In this document: piece after piece, positions 30,320-42,650 of the stretch
Position numbering within the stretch: position 1 is the stretch's first letter
Layout of the letters: every line of letters begins with the position of its first letter
Source: Oxytricha trifallax
Taxonomy: Eukaryota; Ciliophora; Spirotrichea; Sporadotrichida; Oxytrichidae
Reading direction: 5' to 3'
Length of the DNA: 64,000 nucleotides
Assembly: GCA_000711775.1 (NCBI GenBank)
Contig: ARYC01018531.1
Location: 25,853 to 89,852, forward strand
Notes under the pieces: generated by a model
What the model was told of the DNA's origin: nothing
Databases searched by the model: none
What the model saw: the letters and a program-made list of their open reading frames with translations, nothing else
Program-made: the position numbers and the translations under genes

Positions 30320-31128
30320 ATGAGCAGTGGTGATGCTTAAAATTACAATTATGCGACTTATGCTAATTATAATTACTAGCAGGACTACGGCAGTATTCAA
30401 GATTACAAATATGCTCTGGACTATCACTTCTGTGTCCCATAAACTAACTATAACTAGTTCAGCTCATACAAGTATCTTAATATTATTAATAATTATGGTG
30501 ATTTGGGTTTTAGATTTATTGATATCAAATTCACAAGTATGCACCAAGCCAAGCAACCAAGAACTATGTCAAAACTGATAACAAATTAGACAATAATAAT
30601 AATTATGCATAAACTTACAATAACTACAATAATCCCGCATAATCTTCTTATTCTTACAATGATTACGCCTATTCAGTAGATTACAAGACCAACGATTACA
30701 GCAATAATAATTATAATAGCTAAGGGGGCAAGCAATCAAATTATAATAATTATAATAGCAACTACTAATAAGATTCAGGATTACAAAACTATTATAATTA
30801 CCACAATACTAACTACAAGCAATAATCAGATGATTACTCTGACTACTATAAGAAAGTTCCTAGCTACTACTCTAGTGGAGAGTAGAAATATGATTATAAC
30901 ACTTACTATAACTACAAAGTCACTGGATAAAACATTAAAGAAAACAGTGGAATCAACTACTTGGTCAAGATAATTGTCATATGTTCTATAGCATCAATAA
31001 TTAATGATTTTTAAGAGAGAATATATGCTGAGAAAGTTTAATAATTAAATTATAAGTATTACTATATTAGTATAGCATCGGCTGCTTTCACATATTTCAA
31101 GAAATAGAATAAGACATCTAAAAAGTGA
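30320..31128 (+). CDS. Tyr/Asn/Gln-rich low-complexity protein, two MDSs
   Basis: ATG 30320 (MSSGDAQNYNYATYANYNYQ), TGA 31126-31128. About three quarters of the product is a low-complexity Asn-Tyr-Gln-Ser sequence of the prion-like type; the C-terminal 60 residues are ordinary (INYLVKIIVICSIASIINDF, possibly a membrane or amphipathic helix, and a Lys-rich end KKQNKTSKK). A 65-bp IES (30476-30540) is bounded by the 8-bp pointer ACAAGTAT at 30468-30475 and 30533-30540; removing it fuses SSYKY to APSQATKNYV in frame. Many glutamines are TAA or TAG. Function unknown; such sequences often phase-separate, which here is only inference. Confidence 0.8.
30468..30540 (+). repeat. IES with 8-bp pointers ACAAGTAT
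   Basis: Direct repeats at 30468-30475 and 30533-30540 bound a frame-breaking AT-rich insert. Confidence 0.88.
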
Positions 31129-31360
31129 TGATAAGCAGAAGCTTCTAATCAATCAGAAGTCAATATTGATATATTACGATAAAAGTAATTTACAATCAAT
31201 TTAATTTAAAACAACTCTCTTCATAATTTCATAAAAACACTTCTATTGCATGTCATTTTAGTATTTATCGTTGAATGTATAAAAAAATGTATAGATAGTA
31301 AAAATACTTATTATTAGCTGGTATACGAAGAGTAATTATTGACACTATATTTTCTTGTGC

Positions 31361-34300
31361 TCATTAATCATCATTATCATCAACTATGTCTTCATATTCT
31401 TCATCTAGATATTCATCTTATCCTAGACTTGGTTGTTTCTCCACTATTTATTATTGTTTTATACTGATTTTATTATTGGCAGTATGTTGTTAATCATCAA
31501 CAATTACCCCATTAGAATTGTTCTCTTCTACTTCATCATCATCTATTGCTTCATTGTCGAAGTCCTCATCAATATACTGGTCTTCTGTCTTATTCTTCGC
31601 GATTGTTGATGTGCGTGACTATTATACCTATTATGCCTGCTTTTATTAGTTTATAGATTTTACTATATGATCATCCTTTTTGTCTTTATCATTAACTTGA
31701 GATTATTCAAATTAAGATTTAGACTTAGTATCTTTCTAATTATGCTTTATTGATGAATTATTTTGTTCTATAGATGGTTAATCGAATTATTCATCAGCAT
31801 AATTATCAATGGATGGTTCCATTAGCTCCTGCTATGATAATGCTTTTTATTGTAAAAATTTAGATTGATTTGTGCTTTTATCATTTCTATCACGAATGGA
31901 GTCTGCATCTAAATTACTGCCTGATGCTAGGTTTTAAGAATTCTCAAACATTTTACTAGACCTCAGTTCTTCCTATATAATGTCTCCATCTGGTGTGATA
32001 TCATCATTAATGAGGTTATTTTGAGAATTTGAGAGTAGATTAACTTCTGAATCCTCATTCAATTTGTTGCTCTGTGATATTTAAGAGTTGTTATTTGAAA
32101 TCTACTTGCTCTTATCTTTAAAAATGAATGCTTTATTTAAATAAAATATCATAAAACATATTATAAGTCCATAAAATTTCCTTAATCTTTATTCGACTCT
32201 TTAGATTGTTAAACAGCAGCTTCTGTTTTAACATTTACATTATTCTTTAAACTATCTTATTTCAATTGATTTGAAGTTGATTTTTTGCTAATATCTATGC
32301 TTTTACTCACCAACCCGTTCATCACCAACGATTTATTAACACTTCCATTACTCGAGGTGTTATTATTTAACACACTACTCTTTGCTATTGAACTTTTGTC
32401 TTTATTATTTACTAAATTTTAACTGCCAATATTGCTCAATGGTTTATTGTTGGCACTGCTGCTTATACTTTAAGATTGATTTAGAATAGTCTTAGAATTC
32501 GCAGTTTATTTCTGGGTGATTGATTTATTGCTCTGGTTTATGTTTGTGTTAGTGATATCTTGCACACTTTCTACCTTTTGAGGGAGTTCTTCTTGTTACA
32601 GTAAATTGTTTTACTTTACGACAGTTGGGATGCCTTTTTAATAGGAATTGTTCAGATTTATTTATTGCTGTTGCTGCTTTAAGATATTAAAAATGCATAA
32701 AAATCTAAGTAAAACTCTTTGCTAAATCTTAGGACATAGAATTTGAAAAAATGAGCTAATATAAAGTGATATTAACCTTAGGCAAGCTCTAATTAAGCAT
32801 ACTTTTCTATAAATTATTGAATCCACCTACAGCATTATTGTTTATTTAATTTGAATACTAAGGTCTGTTATTATGGCTTTGATATCTCACAGATCCACTT
32901 ATAGTCCCATTCTTCAAATTCTTAATGTTATTTACCTGTCCAATTTTCTGTAATTTTTTATCTGAATTTAGTAAATTTTTCTATTACAAATCTTCTTCAT
33001 CGTCTTCCTTGGACTTTTATTGGATATTACTGAAATTAGTTCTCTACATGTAATTCTTAACTATTTAATTATATAAAATACAGGCAATTATAATCATCTT
33101 CGTAATATTTTCAATAATAACTGGAGGTACCTCAGCTCCTCGCAGTTTACTTCGATTTTGCAATATTCTTAATCCACTAGACTAAGTTCTCTTGCTATTA
33201 ATGTTTGTTACCTCTTATGAAGTAGCTTATTCATTGTTATCGTTATCTAATGAATCTATTTTATTAATATGTTAACCCATGTAAAGACTTCCGTTCATGT
33301 TTGAATTTGTCCTTGCTGAATACGTATCTTATGTCAGGTGATTATATTTGGATAAATGTATTACACGAAAAAGCTCAAACTAATAAAATGTTAATAGAAT
33401 ATTTGGAGTCACTTAAGACACCGTTGTTTTTACTATACACATCTTCCCTGGATCGACTGCTATCTTTCACGATGCCAGGCAGCATACCCTAGAAATTCTT
33501 CTCTAAGAATTCTTTACGCCTTGAAAACAAGTCATTCAAATCTTTCCTACCTGATTTCTCAACGATTCTCTTATAGGATTTATGAAGTGACCAGTCTTTG
33601 TCAAGTTTAATTTTTGGGATGGTTGAGGATCTAAGAAATCATAAACATAATTAAAGAATGCTACTTGCTTACACTTTAGTTATTTTTTGTAGTAACCTAA
33701 TATTGTCATGATCTATGCGTTCAGCATCATGTCGTTTTTTGTCTAGATGCAAAGTCTTAGGTTTCTTAACTACTTCTTAAATCACATGCTTTCCAACTGA
33801 TATCTAAAAGTATTATATATATATATTTACAAAAAAACTATACTTATTTTCCTTATGAGATATCGACAAGTTTCTTTAGCAGTATTTCATTTTCATACTT
33901 AATCTAAGTCAGTTTCTCTATAGAAGTGAAATTAATATTTGATATGCTGATAATTAAGAACTTCTCTTTTACAACTTAATTAATTGTATAAGAAATAAAA
34001 TGGTATTTGTTCTTTATGAGCATAAATAACTAACCTATTTCTTTGTGTTCTTAAGCTTATATACGACTTGTTAGAAACTTCGAGGGCATATCATTGCTTG
34101 AATTAAAGATATTTTATAAGGGGTTAGCTCCTAAGTTTTGTGGACTGCCCCCTCCTAGAGGAATTTATTGTAAATTTATTTGTTTTTAAGTTTATAGCGC
34201 ACCACCCTGTTTATTTATCTACTCTAGCTTCTTCTGATGCATCTCATATATTCTAAGAATAAGTATTATTTAGGCTTGTCTATTAAATTTTTGAAAATTA

Positions 34301-34394
34301 TTCTCAATAGTTTATTTCATTAACAACGTAATTGTTACCTTTATTGGTGGAAAGCTGCAGTAATGTCTGGATTTTGAAACTTACTTCCTCTCAT
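31361..34394 (-). CDS. CFAP97 (Hemingway)-like protein with long Ser/Asn/Gln-rich tail
   Basis: ATG 34394-34392 (MRGSKFQNPDITAAFHQQR), TGA 31363-31361. At least three short GT-AG introns join cleanly: after HQQR (about 34340), after QGKQ (about 33830) and after KITKV (42 nt, about 33640-33682). The conserved core, roughly residues 100-190, reads LTQIKYENEILLKKLVDIS then LHLDKKRHDAERIDHDNIRL LQKITKV, close to the CFAP97/KIAA1430 domain of axoneme-associated proteins. Next come RRKEFLEKNFQGMLPGIVKD and a very long low-complexity region to 31600; the C-terminus is strongly acidic (DEEYEDIVDDNDDQ). The family call rests on the core motif. Role in cilia is inferred from family knowledge. Confidence 0.72.
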
Positions 34395-34610
34395 AGTTTT
34401 ATTTTACTCTATTTTATTTTATAATTTACCTTATAATAATTTTAATTATTATCATAATTAATCTAAGAATTGATAATAATCCAGAAATTAATTAAACTTT
34501 AGTATCAGTATTTTCTAAGCAATTTGAATTAATTCTTATCTTATCAACTAATAATAGTTTTAAGATAAATTTATGATTTTATTAAGAATACACTTTTATT
34601 GTCTTCATTA

Positions 34611-37600
34611 TCAAAGCATGAGTCTTGAGAAGTGTTTTGTCTAAGGCTTATCAGATTAAGTAAGAGTCAATTAATTATAGTACACTTTTAAAAGTTAGAA
34701 AATTAATTTCTTTATAAAATCTTATAAAATTTAATTAAGAGACATTGAATTGTTAATTGCATGTAGATTCATTTGATTTTTCTAATTGTTGTAGTTATTG
34801 TTATTGTTCTGACCGAGACCCCCTCCCCCCCTCAGCCGAGATCCCCATCCCCCCCTCAACCGAGACCCCCTCACTTTATTATAATTTTTTGATAAACTTA
34901 TTTTTTACTCAAAATAAATTTCTTGTCCTGCGGCAGCTATTATCATTATAGATACAACTTTATATGTTTCACTACGTCCGTCAACCTTTTTCAAAACAAT
35001 CTCCCATAGGGAAATAATTATAATAACATTCATTTTTACTTTATTTAGTAATAATATGATTTTAATTGACACCAATAATATTATAAAAAATTTCTTAAAT
35101 CACTCCCATTTGACTAAATATTTAGAATTAATATAATAATTTTCCCAATAATTTTTCTTCTCTTTATTTCTTTATAAATACTTTTAATATTATTTTTACT
35201 TTATTTAATTAATTTCTATTATTATCTTTTTTTATTAATTAATGCATTTAAATTGTAATCAAAAATAAAAGAAATTATTTAGAACTTTCCAAAATCTAAG
35301 CTAAACAAAAAAGATAATAATAGAAATTAATTAAATAAAGTAAAAATAATATTAAAAGTATTTATAAAGAAATAAAGAGAAGAAAAATTATTGGGAAAAT
35401 TATTATATTAATTCTAAATATTTAGTCAAATGGGAGTGATTAAGAAATTTTTATCATATTATTGTGTGTCAATGAAAATTATATTATTACTAATGAAAGT
35501 CAAAAGGAATGTAATTATAATTATTTCCCTATGAGAGCATGTTGTCAAAAGGTCGCGGATTTAGTGAAAGATATCAATTTATATATATAATGGTAATAGC
35601 AGCCCGCAGGGCAAGAAATTTAATTTGAGTAAAAAATAAGTTTATCAAAAAATTACAATAAAGTGAGGGGGGGAGGGGGTCTCGGCTGAGGGGAAGAGGG
35701 GAGGTCTCGGCTGAGGGGGGGGAGGAGGGGTCTCGGTCAGTACAGTTATTACTGTTAAAACAAGGGGTTTTGAGATTTTTCCTCATTTCATCGTAATCTT
35801 CTCTTTCTAAGTATTAATTTTGCTTCAATAATTTACTCTGAAGTTATAAATGCTTTTCGTCTTCATAAGCATGCTGTATTAATTTTATAGATTGCTACTA
35901 TTTTATCTTTAATTTTCTAGGTTTATTATTATCAACATTTAGATTTGGATTTATAAATTTTACTTAATTTGGTTAAGCAAATGAGTTATCTATGAGTGTT
36001 TGTTAAACAATGTGAGGCTAATTTTCTTATTGGTCTTATATGTTTATTAGAGAATTCTCTCGTTATTTATCAAAAACAAATTGGCTTGAACTTGGCAACT
36101 CCAAATTACTATCCGATTAAGATTTCTCATTGTAACTTATTGAAGAAATAATCAATCATTACAAATAAAGTGAATATACAAATATGTAGCTTATTGAGCT
36201 GTTGTTATAGTTATTTGTTACATTATTTGTGGTGAAGTACTGATTATAAACTTCCTCTTTAGGAAATTAACCAAAACTTATGTTAAAATTAATTATGTAA
36301 TTTGGCTATATAATCTGGGCATTTTCAACTTGCCTTTGCTAAGATTGTTTTTATTGCATGTTTTTAATATTGTTCTATAGATTCTTAATTTGCTTGAAAT
36401 TAAAAACTGGCATCTGTATATTTTATTCCTCATTATCAATGCTTCCTTATCTATCAGTCCTAATTATCTTAAGATTTTTTGTGGAGGATTTGGTATTCAT
36501 TTTTGTCTTAAAAATGAAAGAATTGCTCTTTGGCAGTACAATCTTTTTCGAAACCCCTTATCTAGATTATGTTGGTAGATTTTTTCTTAGATCACAGCCA
36601 GCACTTGAGTTTGAGCGTTTAAGAGTAGGCCTTTCTTATAACATATTTTCAGGTTACTAGGTGGGGTTATTTTCGATTTAATCTGTTTATATTTATAAAA
36701 CTTCACTAGCTTAAAATTGAGGTGTAAAGTTTAAATCAATAACATATAAACTAATAAAGTTTATCTCTTGAAACTATTTTTCATTGTTTGATATTGGAAA
36801 TCCTGAGTATTTCTTGAATTCTTACTTATAGAATTAAAATTAGTTTCATGTTGATGCACAGCTTACTCAAAATTTTCAAAAACTTTTAATTAATTTTGCT
36901 AGTGTCCTTCTTAGACTGAATTTATTGAACCTCTTCTCTTGTCTGCAGTAAAAATCAACTTTTCTTTAGAGATACGTGGACTTTAATTTACAGATTAGTC
37001 TCTCGATTAGTTTCGTTTAGCTGGGGACTAATAAAGGGACTTATTACTTTTCTTTCTAATCACAAAGCTTTGATTATCTCCTCCATGAATCATTGCAGCA
37101 GTCTAAGAAATAGAGCTTTCTATAAAACTTCCAGAAAATTGTTAATTTCTATGAGACACTGTAGAATCCTCTTCATTTTAAAGAATCAGTGATTTAGTAT
37201 TTGCTCTTAACTTACTAAGCGTTTATTAGAGATTTTTGTTATCTTCCCCTCGAGAAGTGAGAGCGACTTGAGTTTTCACGATTTATTCTTCGGCAAGTTT
37301 ATTAAGCACCAAGGATTCAAGTTTTTAATTCTATCTTACTTTATTCAAGTTTAATACTGGGGTGATATTAGCTGAATGAAATGGTAGGGTCTATTGCTAA
37401 TATTTATTTACAGTAGATTGGCTTTCATTTATAGACCTTTAAGAGAGTGCTGTGCTGCATCCTGAAATTTGACTGTTAGGTTTGAGATTAAGTTAAAAAC
37501 TTTGAAAGGATTTTTGGTGATTCAAAAAGCTATTATGATTACTGAGGCCACAACTATCATAAGTCTAGTCACTCACTCCACCAAGGTTAAGTTATTTTAT

Positions 37601-39882
37601 AATAGAATTATCAAATTGTGGTGCTTAATTATGAAGAGATGTTAAACTGCCTTTCCTGCTTCCAAGTGCAGACGGTCTTTAAAATTAAATTTGGTGACTG
37701 GCTAAGCTTTTATTATCTCTTGAGCTTTATTGGGAGTTTTTAGTAGTTGTGATTTAAGTCGACTCCCTTGAATTCAATTAAGAATTTGATCTGTAATCCT
37801 CTAGATTCGAATATTTTATTTAACTTTAATAGTTTTCATCTTGAGTATTCACTGCTAGCATTTATCTACCATCATTGTTTTAAAGGTGACTTTGAGTAGG
37901 CAAAATACTGTTATCTTACAGCTTCAATTTTTTCTAGAAATTTTACAGTTTATTCAGGTTGAAGTTTGAGAAGTTCTTCTTCATAATTAAGGTAGATACA
38001 TTTCTCTGAGAGTTAGGTGGAGGGACCCCTATTTATTGCTAAGATTTTTGAAAATTAGATTCGTTGACATTCTCATCTCGTTTCTTATTAAGAAGAAGCA
38101 TTTTAATATTTCCTTAATTTTATCAATAATTATTTTACTTATAACATGCTTTCATGTTTACTGTTAATCGCTATACAAGCATAAATCAAATTAAAGTTAA
38201 TTAAATTAATAGCTGATAAATATAATCATGATAGGGATATCAAAATCTACTTTAATTACTCAATAGTTGTTTTTCAAGCAAGAATTTGTAAAGCTCTTCA
38301 TAATCCTTTTAATTCGATAAATCTGAGTTGCTTAAAGATTTAATCCCACTTATATCATACCTATCACTCTCATTACTCCATTTTTTCATGAATTTCGTAT
38401 AACCCAGTATCTCACTGTCTGGAGTTTTAAATTTAGAGAGTTTTTGCTTTAATTAATATTCCTTCAATTCATCTTCACTCATTTAAGTTATATCAGGGAA
38501 CATGTTTTAGTACTTTGAAATTTTATCATTCAAGGATTCTTCCTTCTATCGCCAATTAGAAATAAAATATCAATGCATTCACATATTTTATGGGTAAAAT
38601 TTAAGAACAGCAATTACCTTAAAGTTAATACAATATAAATGAAAAAAATATATATACCAATTAGAATCAGCCCTTTACTTGGATTTATCTTAAGAGTTTT
38701 AACTATCAATTTAACCACTCATATTAGTAGACGGCAATATCTTTGAAACAATTGAGAGCAGCCCTTTTTTCTTCTCCAAATCCTCTTTTTCTTTCTAATC
38801 ATAACCATACTCGAAAAACTGGTCTTAATTATATCGAAGAAGAATATTTAACGATGTATTGTGTACTCTTTAAAGTTCCTTTGATAACTAGGGGTTAGAG
38901 TTTGTTTAAGGGACTGAAGGGAAATTGTCAAGATTTTATGAGTGTTAATTATGTTTTGAGGCTGTTTTTGGTTGTTACTATAAGAAGTTCAAGTATTAAA
39001 CAGTGTCATAGCCCAGTTTATAGTCTTCTCCTAATTGCATTAGTCTGAGATAAAGCATTTAAATTAATAAGCAAGTTTAAATACTATTGAATTTCTTTAA
39101 ATTTAATGATCTGCAATTTATAAATATGATTAATCATGGTTTAGTAATTAATCCTAGGAGCTGCTACAAAACTAGCTACTTTCTAAATATCAATTAAGCA
39201 AAAAGCCAACCCCATTACCCCTACTTGAATTTACCAGGGTAATGGAGATTTAATCATAGTTTTGCCTAAATTACCCATTCCAACTAGGTATAATAACAAA
39301 GTTGCAGCTTGCATTTTAGTAGTATATCTTTGATAATCATGATAAATGTCATAAATATTGCAATATCACGGTGTAATGAGATTTATTATCAATCAAAATA
39401 ATATTATATAGGTTTCTTCATATTATTTATATGCAAATAATAACATAAAGCTCTTCTGGAGTAGCAAGCTTCTCAACATGTCCAGGTTTATCCTCTAACT
39501 AAGGCTTTACTTAAATCTTGTATAATATATATTTATTCAAATTCTCCATGTTTCGGTATATACTCCTAAAACTCAAGAATATTGGATCGCTCTGATACAA
39601 TTTTGACTTGAATTTAGTGGCTTGATTCTATAGTTATTAGGACTCTTTTTTCATAGATGTAGGTTTTTTATTCTAAACTAAGCCATTTTCTTAATTATTT
39701 TCACTTTTTAAAGTTTCATTATTCTTGTCAGTGTCGAATTATTTGAGAAATCTATCTAAATCTTCCTTATTTTTGGCTTATTTTTGAAGTTATGTGGGTA
39801 GATGCTGTTCTAATTTCATTTGGCCCATTGTGTCATTTTTCTTAACAGGCTATGCGTCCTATTTCTACTTTACTTCTTACAT
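34611..39882 (-). CDS. Large Ser/Asn/Gln-rich hypothetical protein, multi-MDS
   Basis: ATG 39882-39880 (MQEVKQKQDAQPVKK), provisional TGA 34613-34611. Coding blocks on the minus strand include LEDKPGHVEKLATPEELYV (about 39450), LPSTNMSGQIDSQNS (about 38700), SDSEILGYTKFMKKW-like sequence with KQKLSKFKTPDSEILGYTKF (about 38420), a long block 38100-36800, KKIVLPKSNSFIFKTKMNTK (about 36520) and EREDYDEMRKNLKTPCFN (about 35800). Between the last block and NNNNYNNQKNQMNLHAIN (about 34790) sits a 932-bp foldback element with 6-bp direct repeats. Other AT-rich gaps (for example 39100-39430, 38130-38250) look like IESs. No enzymatic domain is visible; Ser, Asn and Gln dominate. Plus-strand frames over it are shadows. 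Confidence 0.65.
34809..35740. mobile_element. Foldback element with GAGACCCCCTC tips, acting as an IES
   Basis: A near-perfect 932-bp palindrome: ends CTGACCGAGACCCCCTC and its complement, three C- or G-rich repeats at each tip, arms of about 450 bp meeting near 35250. GTTATT occurs at 34800-34805 and 35745-35750 just outside. Removing the insert with one copy joins FNSNN to NNYNNQKN in frame in the surrounding minus-strand gene. No ORF. Confidence 0.88.
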
Positions 39883-40106
39883 TTTTGAAATTGTTTATAA
39901 TTTTCTAAATGAATGATTATTTTTGTGGAAAATTAATTATTATTTCTTTATATAAATATTAAATATGTATAACGTATTAAACAATGTCATTTCTAATTTT
40001 AATTATAGATAAATTAAAAATTGTCTATTTATAGATATTCACAAATTGTTCATATAGGCTTCATAAGCATTTATTAAGCTATTTTTATAGAAAAAAAACG
40101 AGAATC
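39883..40106. other. Intergenic AT-rich DNA between two minus-strand genes
   Basis: Presumed 5' flank of the 34611-39882 gene and 3' flank of the 40107-40850 gene. Nothing else seen. Confidence 0.5.
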
Positions 40107-40850
40107 TCATAAACTTAAGAGTGAAGAAAAACTGATCAGTCCCATGAGTAATAAACCTCCAATTATTTTAACTTATTATGCTCCATTTATCTCATATTGC
40201 CAAAATAAATGAATTTAATGTTGAGTTTTGATCTCAATATAAATTTAATTTGTGCAATACGATACAGAGTCCATGCAATTATAAGTGACATTAATCTTTC
40301 CAGAATTAGTGCCATTGAAATATGTGTATGTGGGAACAAACGACCTCAGTGCGCAGAAGCTTGTTAGGGTTTTTGTGACAGCTGCTCCATTTATAGTTGC
40401 TGATCTTTATGCACAGCAAGCGTTTGATATTGTTGCACAAGGATCACTACCTGATGTGCAAGTATACTTAACAATCAATAAATGCAAAAAGTTTTTAAAC
40501 TACAAATAGAGTTTATCTGAAGTAGTGGACACTTAACTTATGCAACTCATCGTATAACTGAGTGTACTGCTCACACTGACACTAGCAAGCCCACTTACTA
40601 AATCTATGGGGAGGCAATATTGCGTCGTTGTAGTAGTTTTTGCTCCATTACTCGCTGTTGTGATTGTATTTACATTTGCACAGCAAGAATTAGGCACGTA
40701 ATTCTGGCAGAATGCTTCTGTTCGTTAGTTTGTAGCTGTGCATGAGGTTGTAGTATAGACTATTTATGAATTAATTAGAGTTGGAGCTAATAGTAGCAAT
40801 AGGAACAGGGGTTTTAGGAGTGATTGGTTTTTAATGATATTCTTTTTCAT
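40107..40850 (-). CDS. Small secreted or GPI-anchored Cys/Thr-rich protein
   Basis: ATG 40850-40848. Signal peptide MKKNIIKNQSLLKPLFLLLL followed by LAPTLINS. The mature part has two related halves, each with a Cys-Cys-Ala doublet and a Thr/Ser-rich run (NSCCANVNTITTASNGAKTT; NACCAQRSATINGAAVTKTL). A small IES with pointer TAT (about 40480-40520) joins SDKLY to TCTSGSDPCA in frame. The C-terminus (VKIIGGLLLMGLISFSSLLS, then TGA 40109-40107) is hydrophobic as in GPI-anchor signals. The plus strand is also open across most of it, but lacks these features. No family recognised; surface-protein role is inferred from the two end signals. Confidence 0.72.
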
Positions 40851-41091
40851 TTCTTTTTTCTTAAAGTGTTATTATTTTAAAAAGCTATAATTTTATTTTA
40901 TAAATATTCTATAAACTTAAATTAGATGATCAGAGCAATTTTCTTTTAAACTGGACTTTGTCTTAAAATTTCTGCATTATTAATCTTATTTATAGAGTTA
41001 TGTGTATGTTCGTCAAAAATATTTGCATTTGTATTAATATTTGGGTTTGTGACTTGGTTCTAAACTTTCTTGATTGTCTGTTCATATATAA

Positions 41092-42542
41092 TTTAAAAGT
41101 ATTACAATAAAAAATATACATAAAATAACTTGATTGTTAATTTAACCTTTACGATTATAGATAAATATAAATTATATAGGTACAAATCTCAAAGTAGCAT
41201 CAGTCAAATCCTCTAATAAATCAACTTCATTTTAATTATTGCGATTACCTGATCTGTAATTTACCTTTTTACTTATTACTCTCCGATTCATGTAAATAGT
41301 TGGATTAAGAGAGTTGACCTTTTTATTTTAACTATAATCATCAAAGAAATTTGCAGTAGTTTGTGACAAACTTTAATTTTGTAGGTTCTTTGGGCTGGTA
41401 GGTGCAAACTTAGACTTTAGCTTGTATTATTTGAAGTTTGAGGAAGTTGGCATATCGTTTTGATTAGTACCAAAGGAAGTTGCAGTAGTGACACGTTAAT
41501 TATTAGAAAATGTCATTTTAGGTGTCAGCCCACGACTCTAGAAATTCTTATAATTCGAGCTCTGCAAGTTGTTGCTTTAGCTTACAGAATTAAAATCCAA
41601 GTAAGATGATATGTCTTTTTTATGTGAAGGAGAAGAAGTTTCGATTTACTTATTTCTATGAGTAGCATTGTTTTCCGATTTCTGTTTGATATGGTGGCTG
41701 TTTGAATTTCTTTGTTACACATGAGATATTAATTTATTCTAAAAAATTTAGAGATCCGCATAATCTTCACTTGCTGTTTTTGTTTTGTAGACTGGGGTCT
41801 TTTGAGGCATATTCTTATAATAATCGTGTTTTGCTTCTAAAATTGCTTGACTTGACTGCTCCAAGAATTAAAACCTTATAATGTTTTATTGAATATTTCT
41901 TTACATTAACCTGCTAGAAATTAATTATGAATAAATATATTAAATTAAACTGTAATCAATGAATAACATAAAAAAATATTCCTCTTTCAAAATTTTTTAA
42001 TATAAAATTTAAATATAATCATCAAACATTAGTAACCATATTTATTTATATATTCTATCGTTTTTTCAGAATAATTCAAATATAAGAATTATCTTTGGAA
42101 CATTATTTACATAATTAAAAGTATAATAATGACTATTCTTACCAATCTGTGATTATATTTTAGTGCTACAAATAATTTATTTTAAGAAGCAAAATGTTGA
42201 TTAAAATATTTTTTGGTTTATAATGGAGGCTTTTACTTTTTATGTGAGTCTCAGCATCTGTATTATTGAAAATTTCTGTTAAATTCCTTCGATGTGATGT
42301 TTTACTAAAAGCATTAGAGTAGTCTAATTTTGATAGATTCTCATTCTTCTCATTGTTTAAACGATATTTCTTGATACTCTTAATAAGCTGAATATTTCTC
42401 TAAAAATAAAAACATTAGTGTAAACTTTAAATTTTACTTAAAGTTGATGGATTAAGTTTATCTTCGGGGCTTAATTTGAATTTGAGTCAACCCCATCTAT
42501 TACTATAGAAGGGGCATTTTTTTACAGTGCAAAATTATCCAT
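41092..42542 (-). CDS. Hypothetical basic protein, at least two MDSs
   Basis: ATG 42542-42540 (MDNFALQKNAPSIVIDGVDS). A short GT-AG intron follows LIHQLQ and leads to RNIQLIKSIKKYRLNNEKNE (about 42390). After an AT-rich gap (about 41890-42200, probably an IES) the frame resumes with LEAKHDYYKNMPQKTPVYKT, then SYLDFNSVSQSNNLQSSNYK, SRGLTPKMTFSNNQRVTTAT and MNRRVISKKVNYRSGNRNN. It ends near RFVPIQ, with the first TGA in frame at 41094-41092. The last stretch before that TGA is hydrophobic and may be noncoding. No domain recognised. Its start lies about 100 bp from the 3' edge of the ATPase minus-strand segment. Confidence 0.62.
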
Positions 42543-42640
42543 TTAATTTGAGTTTAATTTCGGATATAATTTAACTATTTTAACTTCCCTATTAAATTAC
42601 AGAACTTTTTTACTTAAAAATACTAAGATTCTTTGTTAAT

Positions 42641-42650
42641 AATCAAACTA
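42641..42650 (-). repeat. Inversion pointer TAGTTTGATT (minus copy)
   Basis: On the minus strand reads TAGTTTGATT at the end of the N-terminal block of the ATPase. The same 10 bases are at 44500-44509 on the plus strand. Joining on them yields [14 protein letters not shown] in frame. Confidence 0.9.

Noticed and set aside
36358-36660. Plus-strand hydrophobic ORF that looks like a membrane protein
   Set aside because: The minus strand is open over a far longer stretch with normal soluble composition (RPTLKRSNSSAGC..., KKIVLPKSNSFIFKTK) continuous with neighbouring blocks, so this is a shadow.
39180-39300. CCATTACCC/GGGTAATGG small inverted repeats
   Set aside because: Short and imperfect, in an apparent IES; not enough to call an element.
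40285-40820. Plus-strand ORF beginning MTLIFPELVPLKYVYVG
   Set aside because: The minus-strand frame gives a signal peptide, paired Cys motifs and a GPI-like tail and is the better gene.
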